Shown here: in pieces, positions 45,456-56,877 of the stretch
How positions within the stretch are numbered: the first letter of the stretch is position 1
How the letters are laid out: each line of letters starts with the position of its first letter
Assembly (NCBI GenBank): GCA_963995505.1
Contig: OZ023182.1
Location: 16,405,619 to 16,469,618 of the forward strand
Reading direction: 5' to 3'
Source of the DNA: Hypericum androsaemum
Taxonomy: Eukaryota > Streptophyta > Magnoliopsida > Malpighiales > Hypericaceae
DNA: 64,000 nucleotides
Notes under the pieces: generated by a model
What the model was told of the DNA's origin: nothing
Seen by the model: the letters and a program-made list of their open reading frames with translations, nothing else
The model's database searches: none
Program-made: the position numbers and the translations under genes

Positions 45456-46079
45456 ATGAGATTCTTAAATGGGTGGAATTGGCAGACGGTTCTCGCGCCA
45501 CCGAGCCTTCGCAATCCTGATCTCACAGACGTACTAAAGGCGTGGAGTGAGGAAATTTTTGTCCCCTGTTCAAATCAGGAGCGGTACGCTTTTCATTTTC
45601 GTTTAGTCTTTCAGCACCCTCGATCGTTATTACTAGTTATTGGTCCATTGTAAATATATTTTATCAGGATCTAATTTTGTTTTTTTCAGCAATTACAAGT
45701 TTTATCCATGGAGATGAGATGAGACATTCTGTGGTCCCTTTAAGCAATTGTCTCTACCATTTCCGTCCAAGTTTGTATAATATGGACCAACTTTGGCTAA
45801 TGGTATACCCACTAGACGTTCAAATTTATGGTTTATGGCTAACCTCTGACCTTATATAAGGCATCAATGAACACCTAATGAGTTGGAGTTCAAAACTCGA
45901 AAGCATTGAATTGGTTCGTCGAGGACGCCAGTGGGGTGGGATTTTTCTGATCACTTGGGACATAAAAGGGAGAGACAATTGAAACAGCTCCAACGTAAAA
46001 TAGCCCGTTACCTTATAACCCATATATCAGGCTTACTGGTCAAATCTAGATTTGAGTCGGATAAGATTTTTGTTGGGGC
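45456..46079. other. RCF3 3' flank
   Basis: Likely 3' UTR in its first part; no second gene recognised. Confidence 0.5.
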
Positions 46080-46760
46080 TAGCTCTAGGTAACAGTTTAA
46101 ATTAAACTAAAGATTCAAGTAAATTGATCCAGCATACACTGGAATAGAAAAGGATGATTCAATAATTATGAGCTTCGTGCTCCTTGGGACGTCTAGCGAC
46201 TTAGAAGTTTGAGGTTAACTATGCACTTACTAGTACCCGAAGGTTCGTAATACACCTATCTAATGTTTCCACTCGTTAGAGAGGTAAAACTAATGACATG
46301 ACTAACTAATGCTTTCGCTCACTAGTTATAGACCCTATCACTAATAACCCTAATTATGACTTGCATTCCTACGAGTTCTTAATCAAATGCCAAGATTACT
46401 CATTAACATTTGATTAATATGCTATTTGATTATTCCTTTTTGGTCCACCATCATCAAATGAATATAAGCCCAAATGGCCAACTTAGACCTAAGCATTAAT
46501 TACCGATTACCAACTACTACTAATTTCACCCCTAACGCCCAAGGGTCAAGCAACTAGCACATCAACTAACTACTCTTTTTGTTAATATTAATGAAATCCA
46601 CATAACCCACTAGTCCAAGTTCAAACTAGGTAGGATCATTAAATGGCAGCAAAACTCTCTCATCGTTGCATCATTCTCAAGGGTTCAAAACTCAAGACCT
46701 TTTGGATAAGGTAGAATAATTTAACTTTTTTTTGGGGTGGTGGAAGGTAGAATAACTTAA
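46080..46760 (-). repeat. Degenerate LTR related to 1342-2872
   Basis: Motifs in the same order as in the LTR at 1342-2872: TTTCCACTCGTTAGAGAGGTAAAACT, TGCTTTCGCTCACTAG, CAAGATTACTCATTAACA, TTTGGTCCACCATCATCAA, ACCAACTACTAC. It may begin at TGTTGGGGCTAGC (about 46072). Old fragment with undefined ends. Confidence 0.5.
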
Positions 46761-46988
46761 CTAATTACTCACTACTCATCAAAATTGCTCAAGAAAGAGA
46801 TGAACAAAAGAGGCAACACGTAGAAGGACATAATAGGAAAAGAGAGAGAAGAATGGTTATGTGTTTGGACCATAGAATGATTTTTCCCTAGTGTATAGCA
46901 ACAATGCTTGTAGACTATGCTGCTAATTGATGATGTGAATTTAGTACATTCACGTTTGACCAAACAGTGTAGCAGCTGTAGAAGTAGA

Positions 46989-48977
46989 TTAGTACAGGCC
47001 TGAACTGAGAAACAGGACAATCACTACCATCATGAAAATCGGAAGCATTAGCCTTATAATGCTGCTCTTGGAGTTCTTGAAGGAGCTGACCTTGTCGATA
47101 ATCATCGTCGCATACGGCACGAGTGTCTGCTTAAGTCTGTATCAGAGCTCTAGAAAATGATGCAACCTAAAATTTTGCAGCGGAATTAGTGAATGGGAGA
47201 GGCCAGTTACTTACCAGTCTGAAAGGTTCTAAATGAAGCAGCGGTTCCATGAACATCTCGACGTTCCTGATTATGTACATTAGATCCAGTCAGCGATTGA
47301 ACTAAATTTGTGTTGTTGATGACATTGACAACAATTGACAGGTAATAAAAAAAGTCTGCAGAACTTTTATTCAAAAGTTGGCAAAAGAAATATTGGAAAG
47401 GAAACTGGATTTTGCAGACGTCACAAGGTATCTTGTTTCAAGTAAGGTCTCGCAGCAATATTGCATTGACATTGCAGGGAATTTCAGCTACTATGGATGC
47501 CGTGTTTACAACAACCACAATTGGGTTTCGTTTGTCAGACTATGTTGTCAATAGCCGATAGGATAGCGGGATGACCACTATTGCAAAAACTAAAAATTAG
47601 TGTACAAAGTAAACATAAATACTCAAAAATAGTAAAATACACAAAACTAAAGAGAACACCACACTTAATAATTATAATCAACTTTGTAAAAATTAAAGAG
47701 ACCATCGTACTTAAAGAATTATAATCCAAAAATAATTGAAGATAAAAAATAACATCCATCAAAATGACAATCAGGTTCTAAGTAAGGGAGAGGAGACTTT
47801 TTTTGAAGAGTGAGGGAGAGAGAAAATTGAGATGAGTATAAATTAGGGCACCCATGTGAATTGAGTAACTTATTGAGGTGAGAAATGACCTATATATCTT
47901 CCATAAATAAATAAACATTTAAAAAATCAAGAGTATTTAAGAAATTTTTTGCATAAGTAAGATAGCTGACGCTATTTGGCTGCTATAGCGGCCGCTATGG
48001 CTGCTATTGTCATAGCGTTTAGCAGCAGCATATCGTAGCGGTAGGCATGAAAACCGCTACATAGCGCTATAGCGCATTATTGACAGCATAGTTGTCAGAT
48101 CGAGTCGGTTATAACTATCCTACCCGGCAATCGGGGAATATGGGGCATAGTTGCTTGATGCATTACATTCTGCAAAGATATGAAAATGGGGAAAGAGTTC
48201 ACCTGATTACAACTTTCCCTTGGTATATTTGACATATGTAGAAGCTGAAACCTTTTCCTAAAGGAATATGCGTATGCTTCCATTCTGCATAGTATAAAAA
48301 TTACTCAAGCCCTCGTCTACAGTCTCGTCAGAAAAGGATGATGTACAAGCACAAAGTGTCAATTTAACCTAGCTTCCAGCGAACCCCGACGTTAAGGCCA
48401 TCATCGAGCAGAGTTGGTTGTATGACAAACTCGACGTTGTTTCCCAGGATTCTTATAAGATAAGCAAAGAAGTCCAAAACTTGCTGCAACAAAGGAAACA
48501 CTGTCATAATGCAGCTCTTGTACTAACTTAAAAAGGAAAGGGCATGAAGTGTTCCACTAGGTTCCAGCGTATCAACTTTCGTTCTTGAGATGAATGTACC
48601 TGCTTTCCTTCAAAGGGCTGGACGGATGAAAAGAAGTTGCAGATGCATCGGCATTCATCACCGATAATGTCAGATATGTCTCGAAGATTCTGGTTTTTGA
48701 TTGCAGTATAGAGCTTGATAACAGTGTCTAAAGCGTCGTGGCTGTCTTCCCGCCTGGATCCTGTTGGCCCCGCCCCCTTGACACACGCCAGTGCGGTTGA
48801 CGATCTCTTCTCAAAACCGAAGCTCGTTTTAATGAAAGATTGTTCGAGTAATCCTGTCCCATGAATAATTCTCTTCTTCCAACTGCTTGCTAGAACAAAA
48901 TCATAATTACGGTTAATTGATCGTTTGGTGAGGAAACAGGGGGAGCTCAAGACAGATCTCATTCCAGTTGCTGACAT
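46989..48977 (-). CDS. NTF2-like domain protein, plastid-targeted with C-terminal TM
   Basis: Five exons on the minus strand: 48600-48977, 48369-48483, 48203-48284, 47215-47266, 46989-47129 (768 nt, 255 residues). The first about 60 residues (MSATGMRSVLSSPCF...) look like a transit peptide. The domain starts at DALDTVIKLYTAIKN and includes DIIGDECRCICNFF, VLDFFAYLIRILGNNVEFVI, GVRWKLEW, IPLGKGFSFYICQIYQGK and NVEMFMEPLLHLEPFRL. It matches the plant NTF2 family type of Arabidopsis At2g46100, whose function is not established. The last exon gives a hydrophobic segment (LMLPIFMMVVIVLFLSSGLY), suggesting a membrane anchor. The last acceptor used here is TTAAG|CAGAC at 47129; the stronger CAG 7 nt upstream would end the protein at once. 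Intron 3 contains a hAT-like MITE. Confidence 0.85.
47540..48091. mobile_element. hAT-like MITE in intron 3 of the NTF2-like gene
   Basis: 552 bp with inverted tips CTATGTTGTCAATAGC / TATTGACAGCATAG and the 8-bp direct repeat TTGTCAGA (47532-47539, 48092-48099). The right half has TAGCGGCCGCTA-type repeats. No ORF. The 8-bp duplication indicates hAT. Confidence 0.85.
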
Positions 48978-49607
48978 GGGAAAAGAAGCGAGACCCAGTT
49001 TGCAAATCTGTAGGAATTGAAGGACAGGTAGTATAATGGTGAAGGCAAGAGACCAAACAAACATAAATAAAGCAAACATAGTAAAACATCACCTTGCTTC
49101 TTCAAACACGATAGGTATCTTCTTCAATAGCAACAACATTTAATAAAGTTATACCTTCCTCCTTGCGCCCGCTTTAATTATATTTGCTGTGCCCCCAGAA
49201 GCCCTTTCTAGCTCCATTTGCGCACAAGAAAAATTCTCCGAAGCCCCCTTAATCGCTCGTTTTACTTCAAAGTTTTCTCAGTTGGCCGTTCATACAAGTA
49301 TCATAAGAGGGCCCTCCGTAGCCAAGTAACATCTGGTCCGAGCTAATCGTGTTACCAACTCGAAATTCGGAGACACGAAAGGCGAAGATGTGTTTCAACT
49401 CCATATCCACATCTATGATCTATGCTAAGCTTGCATCATAATCCGAACCGAGATGAGAGAGCTCGTGAAGAAACCAGACAAGCGCAATTATGATACACTG
49501 CATCAGGTGACTATGAGCAGTGAAGTTCAACCAGTACAAATAGCCATATACATTAATGAAGAATTTTGTCAAATGAATGCTAACTAAAAATACGGAGGGT
49601 CTCAAAA

Positions 49608-52159
49608 TTAGTCAGTCTTTGATGCTACAGGTCGTAGACAAGGCCAGTCCCGATTACAAATGTCTTGTGCAGTCATGCCGTCATTGTCCCTCATGTCTGT
49701 GTCCGCGCTGTGGTTCACCAGAAATTTGGCGATGGCTTCTCTCTCACACACAACTGCATAGTGCAATGGTGTTTGGCCTTCATTGTCCTGCAATATAGAG
49801 AAGAACAGAAACACGTGACTAACAAAAGTATGATAAAGCCTGCCAAAGGAAAAGCTAAGGCGGTCATATATGTGTGTATGTGTGTGTAAAGATCTTAGCA
49901 CATTTAAGAACTGCAACCAACATGGTGAATCTAAAGTAAAATAAAACTAATTGCCTTCAAGTGCTAGAATGAACAGGCCGAACAAAGAAAACATCCAAAG
50001 AAGAATAAGCATAAAAATACTTGGTTATTCCAGGATGGGTCTTGTAAACAAATGCTGATTGTAACAAAACCAATCCGAGAGGACACTGATACTTCTACGA
50101 TACTTGAGAAACTATAAACAGGCCAAAACAATCAAGATCAATCGACAGCCAACAAATGAATATTATGTTACCATGGCATTAACATCAGCATTCTTGCCCA
50201 CAAGAACTTCCACAATATTTAGGTGGCCACGATCTACGGCCCAATGAAGAGGAGTCTGACCCTGACTATCTGCCAATTATTGCAAAAAAATGAACAGTTC
50301 AGAAAAAGTTTACTACCCAATCAGCAATCACAGACAGCAACTTTGAACTACCCAGACCGGTATCTAATTTTTTACATAGCCAACAAGCTTCAGAAAAAGT
50401 TAGGAAGAGAGACTAAATTGTTGGGTAACACCGCATCAACCAAAATGTAAACTTTTTTTCTTTCAAGGAAGTACCACGCAAAATCGCTGCAAATACTTCT
50501 GTTGTCATTGAAGCCAGTCCAACTTCAATCAAAAACCACTAAACAAGAAAACCAGGGAAAAATTATAGCACTTAAGTGGGAAAGACGTTATCTCAAAAGA
50601 TAAGTTTAAGAAGTTAGGGGGACTCGATGAGCAATACTTGTTGTTAATACTATCAAGAATCTAGGTCAAGCCACTTAAGATTGTGTTCCTGGCTCTTAGT
50701 TTCAAGTGCTCTACCTAGCAAATTTACCATGACTATCATCTTATAAGATCAATTCCGGAAGATAAATTACAAGCAGATTGGCCTCTTTGACCTGCATGCA
50801 ATTAGGTCAACAACTTCACTGCAGAAGTTAACCAAAAGCTGGCTATTTAATAATAACCCCAAATGAGGGAACCAACCTTTCAAATTTACGGAAACTCCAC
50901 TGTCAACGCATCTGAGCAAATTATCAAGTTCTCCTTCTCTAGCAAATCCATGAACGGCATCCATTATCCTGATGGCACAACGGAGAAGGAACAAGACCAA
51001 GGAAAAACTTCAGAATGCAAAGCAACGTCTACTTTCTAGTGCAATATAAAAACCAGATCAACAACCACCCATTGAACACTCCTATGGCATGACACCACCC
51101 GCAACATGTAAGAAGAAACTGGCGCAGCTAGTCATTACCAAGTAGAAAAGAAAAGACGGGAGAACGAGACTAACTATTCAGGATTAATAGCCTACACCAA
51201 ATTCGCTTACTTCTTCACACTAGAAGTTGGGAGTATGGTGAATAGGAAAAGGTAATAGTGTTGAATCATAAGAGCATAAATCCGCTATTCCTTATCTGTA
51301 AGCATCATTTTATCACCACTTTCAAGCTTAAAATGAGCAGAACTGAACATCAAACTACACAAGCCTCACGTGTCATCTGCAGATTCATCTTCCATGACGA
51401 GAGAACTGAACACCGGCCCCATAGGCCCTTTCTGATCTGCACTATGCGTATCACCATCAACACCTCCTCTGCTCTTCTGGTCAAATTGCACACTCCCATG
51501 ATCAAATAATCAAATCAAAGTGACACTTCAAACCACCCGATACAACAGCAAAATCTCACCACAGCGGAGCCCGCGGCCCAAGTCGGATACAAGTCAGTAA
51601 CCATGTCAATGTACTTCAACATCGCGTCCTCGGGAGGGATGGCGCCGAGCTTCTTCCACGCTTGCCTGAGACACAGATAACGCGGTTAATGCTGCTGAGT
51701 TCCTAGGGCTTGGCGGTTAAGAGAACACGAAAGCGAACCTCACCATTTGGCGCGAGCGGTTAGTTTGAGAGGGGAAGGCTGCGATGTGCTACACGGTCCC
51801 TCCGTGGCGATCTTGTAGAGACCGTACAGCTGAAGCTGCGTCTCCGCGGGGACCTTCGCCTTCTCCGACGCCGCGGCCGCCACAAAGGCCGTCGCGGCGC
51901 TGAACGCCTCGTCGAGCTCCGTGCTCTCCACGCCCTCCCAGTCTTCGCTGTCTCCGTAGCCTTCATCGTTCCGGTCGCTGCCGTGTGCGGTGGCGGGGGG
52001 AGGCTGGGGTTCGACTTCGGCGGCGTCGGGGTAGCTGCTCCTGGAGAGGGAGAGGTTGTCATTTTTGAAGGAAACGACGACGGAGATGAGCTTCGCGAGT
52101 AGGTAGGAGAAGATGAGGCCGATTAGTACGGATTGGAGAAGCTGTTGCCAATCCCCCAT
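49608..52159 (-). CDS. ACBP1: Acyl-CoA-binding protein with ankyrin repeats (ACBP1/2 type)
   Basis: Six exons on the minus strand: 51744-52159, 51560-51665, 51370-51476, 50877-50968, 50172-50269, 49608-49787 (999 nt, 332 residues; 338-354 in Arabidopsis ACBP1/2). All junctions are GT-AG. An N-terminal signal anchor (MGDWQQLLQSVLIGLIFSYL, TM about 8-28) is followed by an acidic linker with DWEGVESTELDEAFSAAT, then the acyl-CoA-binding domain (about 82-170: YGLYKIATEGPC, KLTARAKWQAWKKLG, YIDMVTDLYPTW). A linker with GPMGPVFSSLV precedes DAVHGFAREGE and two ankyrin repeats (GQTPLHWAVDRGH, GQTPLHYAVVCERE). Class II plant ACBPs sit at ER/plasma membrane, bind acyl-CoA esters and phospholipids, and recruit partners through the ankyrins. 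Start chosen at MGDW, the family's conserved start. ACBP1 versus ACBP2 is not resolved. Confidence 0.93.
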
Positions 52160-52820
52160 TTTCACTTTCCCTTTTTGCTTTATATTTGTTGATACGCGTG
52201 AAGAATGAAACGCAGCGTTTTAGTGAGTCAGAGAAACCCTAGGCTAGACTAGAGTGGGAGGAGGAGGATGAGAAGGAGAGTACGAAGACGGGGGAAGTTC
52301 AGATTCTAGTCTGATATCACGATATTGAATAATTTAGATTCGAATCGTGAATTAGCGATTTTGTTTTCATTGTTAATTTTCTTTATTTTAGTAGTAACGT
52401 TCACTCTTTAAAAAAAAATTAGTAGTAAGTAGTAACGTTCACGTGGGTGCGACGCCGGGAGGAAGCAAGGAAGAAAGAGAGATAATTGGGAAGGGGATCG
52501 CTGGTTGCTTATTTAGATGATTTTTTCCCCAGCGGATTTATTGATTCGTGCATTTCCTAATATAATACTATGTGTACCAAGAAATATTTAAAATCATTGG
52601 TAAAGAAATTGTTTTAAAAAAATTAAGAGATTTTTGTTTAAATATTTAAATATTAGATTTTTTAAAATTTAACTTGGCATTTTTATCGTAAATTTCTACC
52701 CCTTCCACAAAGTAGAATATTGGCAAAAAATACTGACCTCGCCAAAAGAAAATAGTAAATCTTTCTCACAGTTTAAGACAAAATTACGAGTCCGAGTAGA
52801 ATAGAACGATGACAAATTTA
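52160..52820. other. Intergenic region upstream of ACBP gene
   Basis: It contains the ACBP 5' UTR/promoter (first about 150 bp) and AT-rich sequence. No gene recognised. Confidence 0.5.
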
Positions 52821-53207
52821 TCATTTCCGGGCAACAAGCGACCTACACTTGCGATAGACTAGTCGACTCTTTGCCAAATATTCCTCAAGATGTGCCCTAA
52901 ATTTATACGAACTGGCGACGTAGTAAGCGATGTCGTTGTGGCATTTCTCTCCACTGGCTATCAATTTGGCGCAACAATTATTGCTCACCACACCGTCCCT
53001 GAAGATTGAATTGAAGACTTCTGTCCCGCATTTTTGGCTACTCTTCTTGTTGCACTTTCTGATGTATCTGAATAAGTCGGGTCGTGGCTTGGGCGCAGCT
53101 ATGGTTGTGTGACTTGTAATTCCAAGTGTTGGGGAGATTAGAATCACTAATCCAATGGCGACCACGACCATGGTTGAGAGGATATGGAGGTTACTGATCT
53201 TGGCCAT
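52821..53207 (-). CDS. Prolamin-like secreted Cys-rich peptide (ECA1 type)
   Basis: A single-exon 128-residue protein. Residues 1-29 form a signal peptide (LSTMVVVAIGLVILISPTLG). The mature part has six Cys (52, 60, 78, 79, 89, 121) in the order C-x7-C-x17-CC-x9-C-x31-C, with VSNNCCAKLIASGEKCH typical of the plant prolamin-like / ECA1-gametogenesis-related family. These are small secreted proteins, several expressed in egg cell or female gametophyte (family knowledge). The specific role is unknown. TATA box at 53302-53310, about 95 bp upstream. No intron, as usual for this family. Confidence 0.8.
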   Translation of the reverse strand: MAKISNLHILSTMVVVAIGLVILISPTLGITSHTTIAAPKPRPDLFRYIRKCNKKSSQKCGTEVFNSIFRDGVVSNNCCAKLIASGEKCHNDIAYYVASSYKFRAHLEEYLAKSRLVYRKCRSLVARK

Positions 53208-54090
53208 GATGTGACAATGTATGTATTCGGATACGACTTGAGCGATTATTGCAGGTTCGAGCCTCGTCGAATTTGTATGCTATGATGATGATGTGATTGG
53301 GTATTTATAGGGAGGAAAAGGGTTGGAGTTGTGGCAATTGCATTGAATGCAACTGGTGGGTTTCGTGTTTGTAGCAAGTTACTATGCGTGTAGTAGGTTT
53401 CATGAGTTCATGCATTGGATATGGTACCAACATGAGTTATTCCTAATAATACACAGCTAGCGTTTTTTATTAAGCACAAAATAATACATCATTAATGTTT
53501 TTAATTCAGAATATCGGGTTTAATTGTCATCAATGAAACAAAACACCTGCCGAAAATTGTCGCATGTCGACTCCAATAATATTCTACTCTAAATCAATTA
53601 CCAACGATTAATTAGTGAACGAATTGTTCTAACTTAACTAAGAAATTTCAAGTTCGAGATATTAAAAACTGACCAATATTAAAAATTTATTTAGAGAATT
53701 TTGTCACATTTTAAAGGTTTTATCAGCTCAAAAATGCATTATTTGTCTTAATGGGGTGGTTAGATGATATACACCAAAACAATTAATATGAGATGCCAAA
53801 AAAATACAAACTAAAAAGAAACTGAATTAACATAGAATATCGCCCTATTATAAATAAACAACTTTTATACATATATATATATATATATAATAAAAATAAA
53901 AATTTGCTATGACATGAACCGGAGACATAAAACCATATACTCGAAGCCAAGATATACTTGGCTACATATTTGCTAGCTAAAACGAGTTCAAGCTTGTAAA
54001 TTTAGATGTAAAAAAATCTCTCTTCTGTTTGGCTTATGAGACAACAGTAACTTCAGCATCTGGACCAGTATTGTTTGAATTGCTCCAGCA
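53208..54090. other. Intergenic region with TA microsatellite
   Basis: AT-rich. A (TA)n run lies at about 53870-53888. No gene recognised apart from the promoter noted at 53302. Confidence 0.5.
53302..53310 (-). promoter_or_regulatory. TATA box of the prolamin-like gene
   Basis: CTATAAATAC on the minus strand, about 95 bp before the ATG at 53207. Confidence 0.6.
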
Positions 54091-55925
54091 TCAATACTTA
54101 CATTTTCCGTAGCCTGACACGTGAACCAAATTGAAAAGAAAATCAATAGCTCGTCAGCTAAAACAACACATAAAGACGGATACATGAAACTTAATCAATG
54201 GGGATTGACTCGAACATAGATTAGTCGGGCCAAATATTGTAATCCGTATACTTACTTGGATCCACGTTGGTGATTGCTCCAGTTTGCCTAAAGTCACAAT
54301 CATTATCGTTCCTCCCGTAAGCTTGGTAGTACTTGTTCATGGCGAACGCGGCGTGAGCTCGGACCGTATTAGGCAGGAAGCACTCTCCACCTGGTTTAAT
54401 AGGCCCACAGTCCACTCCCAGCCCGCACACATAATCAATGTTCCCCTGCAGATCATCAACATCTGCATCCGATTTGGGAAGACACCAAATCCTGCCCGTG
54501 GACCCTGCAGGTCGCGACCTGATCGGTGCAGCCATTGGCACGGGGGCCGGGGTGGATATTCCTGGCGCGGTGGCAACCGTGTGGCGGATGATCCCTATAT
54601 TGTATACCGGTCTCATGTCCGGGTCGAACAATCCAAAGTTGCGCTCGCAGGTAGGCCCCGGCTTGAGGTCTTCGTTGAACAGCGCGAAAATGTACGTCTC
54701 GAACGTCCGGTTTGGCATCAGGGGTGTCCCGTTTCCGGATGTCACGTGCCTCATGAGGTTCATGTTGTACTGAGCCGCGCTTTGAGGATCCACGCCTAGT
54801 TGTGATCCGTCTCCTCTCGATGGCCACCCTGTTTCGGCTATGACTATCTCCACGTCTGCGAACCCGAGGGCCTTCATCGCGGAGTAGACAGCGTCGAGCT
54901 GCCCGTCCAGCATGTTTGTGTAGGTGAGCTCTGTGTTTTCGTCCAACACCCCTGCATTCGGCCTGAATAAAGCGTAGTCAAGGGTGTCCGCAGAGAACCC
55001 GAAGTACGGGTAAGGGTTGATCATGAACGACGAGTTTGTATCCCTTAGGAAGGCAAGCAACGGCTTTAGCACGCGGATGGCATATTCTTGACGGAACCTT
55101 CCCGTCGAAGGCGGGCTAGAAGCCGACAGAACGCCTAACGAATGAGGCGTAGACACCTTGATGTTCCGGTCCAAGGACGCATCCTTCAGGGCCATGTAAA
55201 GGGTATGCATTGCTGGTACAAGACTGGCTAACAACAAGTTGTTTCCGGTGGCCAAAACTTCGTTTCCGACCATGATTCGAACAATGTTCGTCGCGGGTAG
55301 GTACGGTTGGACGTTGGATTGCAGCCATTGCTTGCAGAAGTTGAGGTCGGTCAGGTGAGGGATCTGATCATTAGGGATGGTCACTGTGATTGCAACTCCG
55401 GAGTGAGCAAATGCTTGTAATATGTCGGGGTTAGTGTCGAAGAGCCTAACACGGTCGATGGAGGTGGACTTTGATATGAAACGTGCTACTTCTGATGGTG
55501 GAGGGAGGTCGTCTGCAACTGTCCCGTAGTTAACTCCGATTGATGTCCCTTCAATTCCAAAAAATGATGTTCAGATGTATGCATGGATTTGTATAATGCA
55601 TAGATTAATAGTGTTAGGAAATTAGATGACAACCAGAACACATAACGCATAAAATTTACGTAAAAAATTTCAAGACGAGAAAAAAGCAGTACAGGTGCAA
55701 TGGCTCTATGAAGTCTCACAACTCTCGACTACACACATAACACCAATGACATTTGTATGAGAAACTACTGGAGCTCAAGGTCCAATAACATAATTTGGGT
55801 CAAATACCCGGCAAGAAGTGATCGACTTTGGCGTTGTGGCTCCTACCTCGTGTGGTGATTGATGCAATTAGAAACAGGAAGCAATAGGTGAGTGTGGAAG
55901 TACGAACAAGTGTGAAGCTGTCCAT
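54091..55925 (-). CDS. GH17 beta-1,3-glucanase with X8 (CBM43) domain
   Basis: Three exons on the minus strand: 55847-55925, 54256-55548, 54091-54113 (1395 nt, 464 residues). Exon 1 encodes a signal peptide (MDSFTLVRTSTLTYCFLFLI...). The GH17 domain starts at GTSIGVNYGTVADDLP. Catalytic Glu123 lies in VRIMVGNEV and Glu265 in IVIAETGWPS, as required for hydrolysis of callose. A Pro/Ala-rich linker (about 355-375) leads to the X8 domain (WCLPK at 381 to the C-terminus) with six Cys (382, 401, 407, 416, 444, 462). The final exon is a 23-nt microexon that completes DPSYGKCKY; reading through its strong donor (CCAA|GTAAGTAT) would instead give KYTDYNIWPD and lose the last Cys. There is no hydrophobic GPI tail, so it is likely secreted to the apoplast. 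Similar plant proteins act at plasmodesmata and cell walls. Confidence 0.92.
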
Positions 55926-56746
55926 GTTAGGGATAGGTGACGAATTGGAGGAAGGACGGCACACATGATGAAGAAGTTGATGTTGGATCAAGTAGTGGAC
56001 CTCAGGAGATGCTTTTCTTTGCAAGAGGGCGACGTCTAAAGTGGCTCCATATTCCAGTATTTTCATTATACCTTGCTCGTTTAGATGGAACTTGCTTACT
56101 TCCTTTACCTTCTTTTGCTTTGCATCTTGTCTTTCTTCTTGTCTGTTTCTTTTTTGTTTTTTTTTTAAAAAATTTCTTCTCCTCCTGAAAAGCTTTGTTG
56201 GATGGAGTTTGGAGCTTTTGGTTGGACTTGGCTCATTTTATTTATAAAAATTCTAGTCCACTTTTTTGCCCGCCTAGTTCTGCGCCTGCTTCGAGGATCG
56301 CTTATTATTCTTCTGATAAAAAAGGTAAGATGTTTTCGAAGGTTTATCAAGGGGACGGGATAGGGAATTAGGGTGCAGTTTTATATATATATAAATAGAT
56401 ACCTGATCATCCAATAATTGACTAATTTAATTTTTGTGAATTCTTCCAAAAAATATTTAATACTATTATGTTCTAAAATATTAGAATATTTTTTGATTAA
56501 AATCAAACAACTTATTTATCCATTGATGCATATGCTGGTTAGGTGGAAATAGAGGTTGATTCAAAATGTTTGTTCATTACCTTACGGAGACTTCCGATTT
56601 GGTATGGTGAGCATTTTACTCCCAATATAACAGAGGCTATTTTTTAAAAAAAACATAGGGTTTTTAATTTTATCAGAAGAATATAAAAAAACTAGAAGGA
56701 TTTCAAAAAGAACAACACAATTATTGATAAAACCTGAAAATGAAAT
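55926..56746. other. Intergenic region
   Basis: Upstream region of the glucanase gene followed by T-rich and AT-rich sequence. No gene recognised before the tRNA. Confidence 0.5.
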
Positions 56747-56817
56747 TGCGCATCCGGGGAATCGAACCCCGGTCAGTACCGTGGGAGGGTACTATGATAC
56801 CACTACACTAGATGCGC
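56747..56817 (-). tRNA. tRNA-Gly (CCC)
   Basis: On the minus strand it reads GCGCATCTAGTGTAGTGGTA at the 5' end and pairs with GGATGCGC at the 3' end. The anticodon loop is CTCCCAC, anticodon CCC (glycine). A box TAGTGTAGTGG and B box GGTTCGATTCC are intact. Stems: acceptor GCGCATC/GATGCGC, T stem CCGGG/CCCGG. No intron. The discriminator A is at 56747, and T-runs that could stop pol III follow only weakly. Confidence 0.95.
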
Positions 56818-56877
56818 TCGTGTAGGTGTGTATGGCACAACTAAGTTTATTTCTTTAGTTTGGCACGGTTGAAGTTT

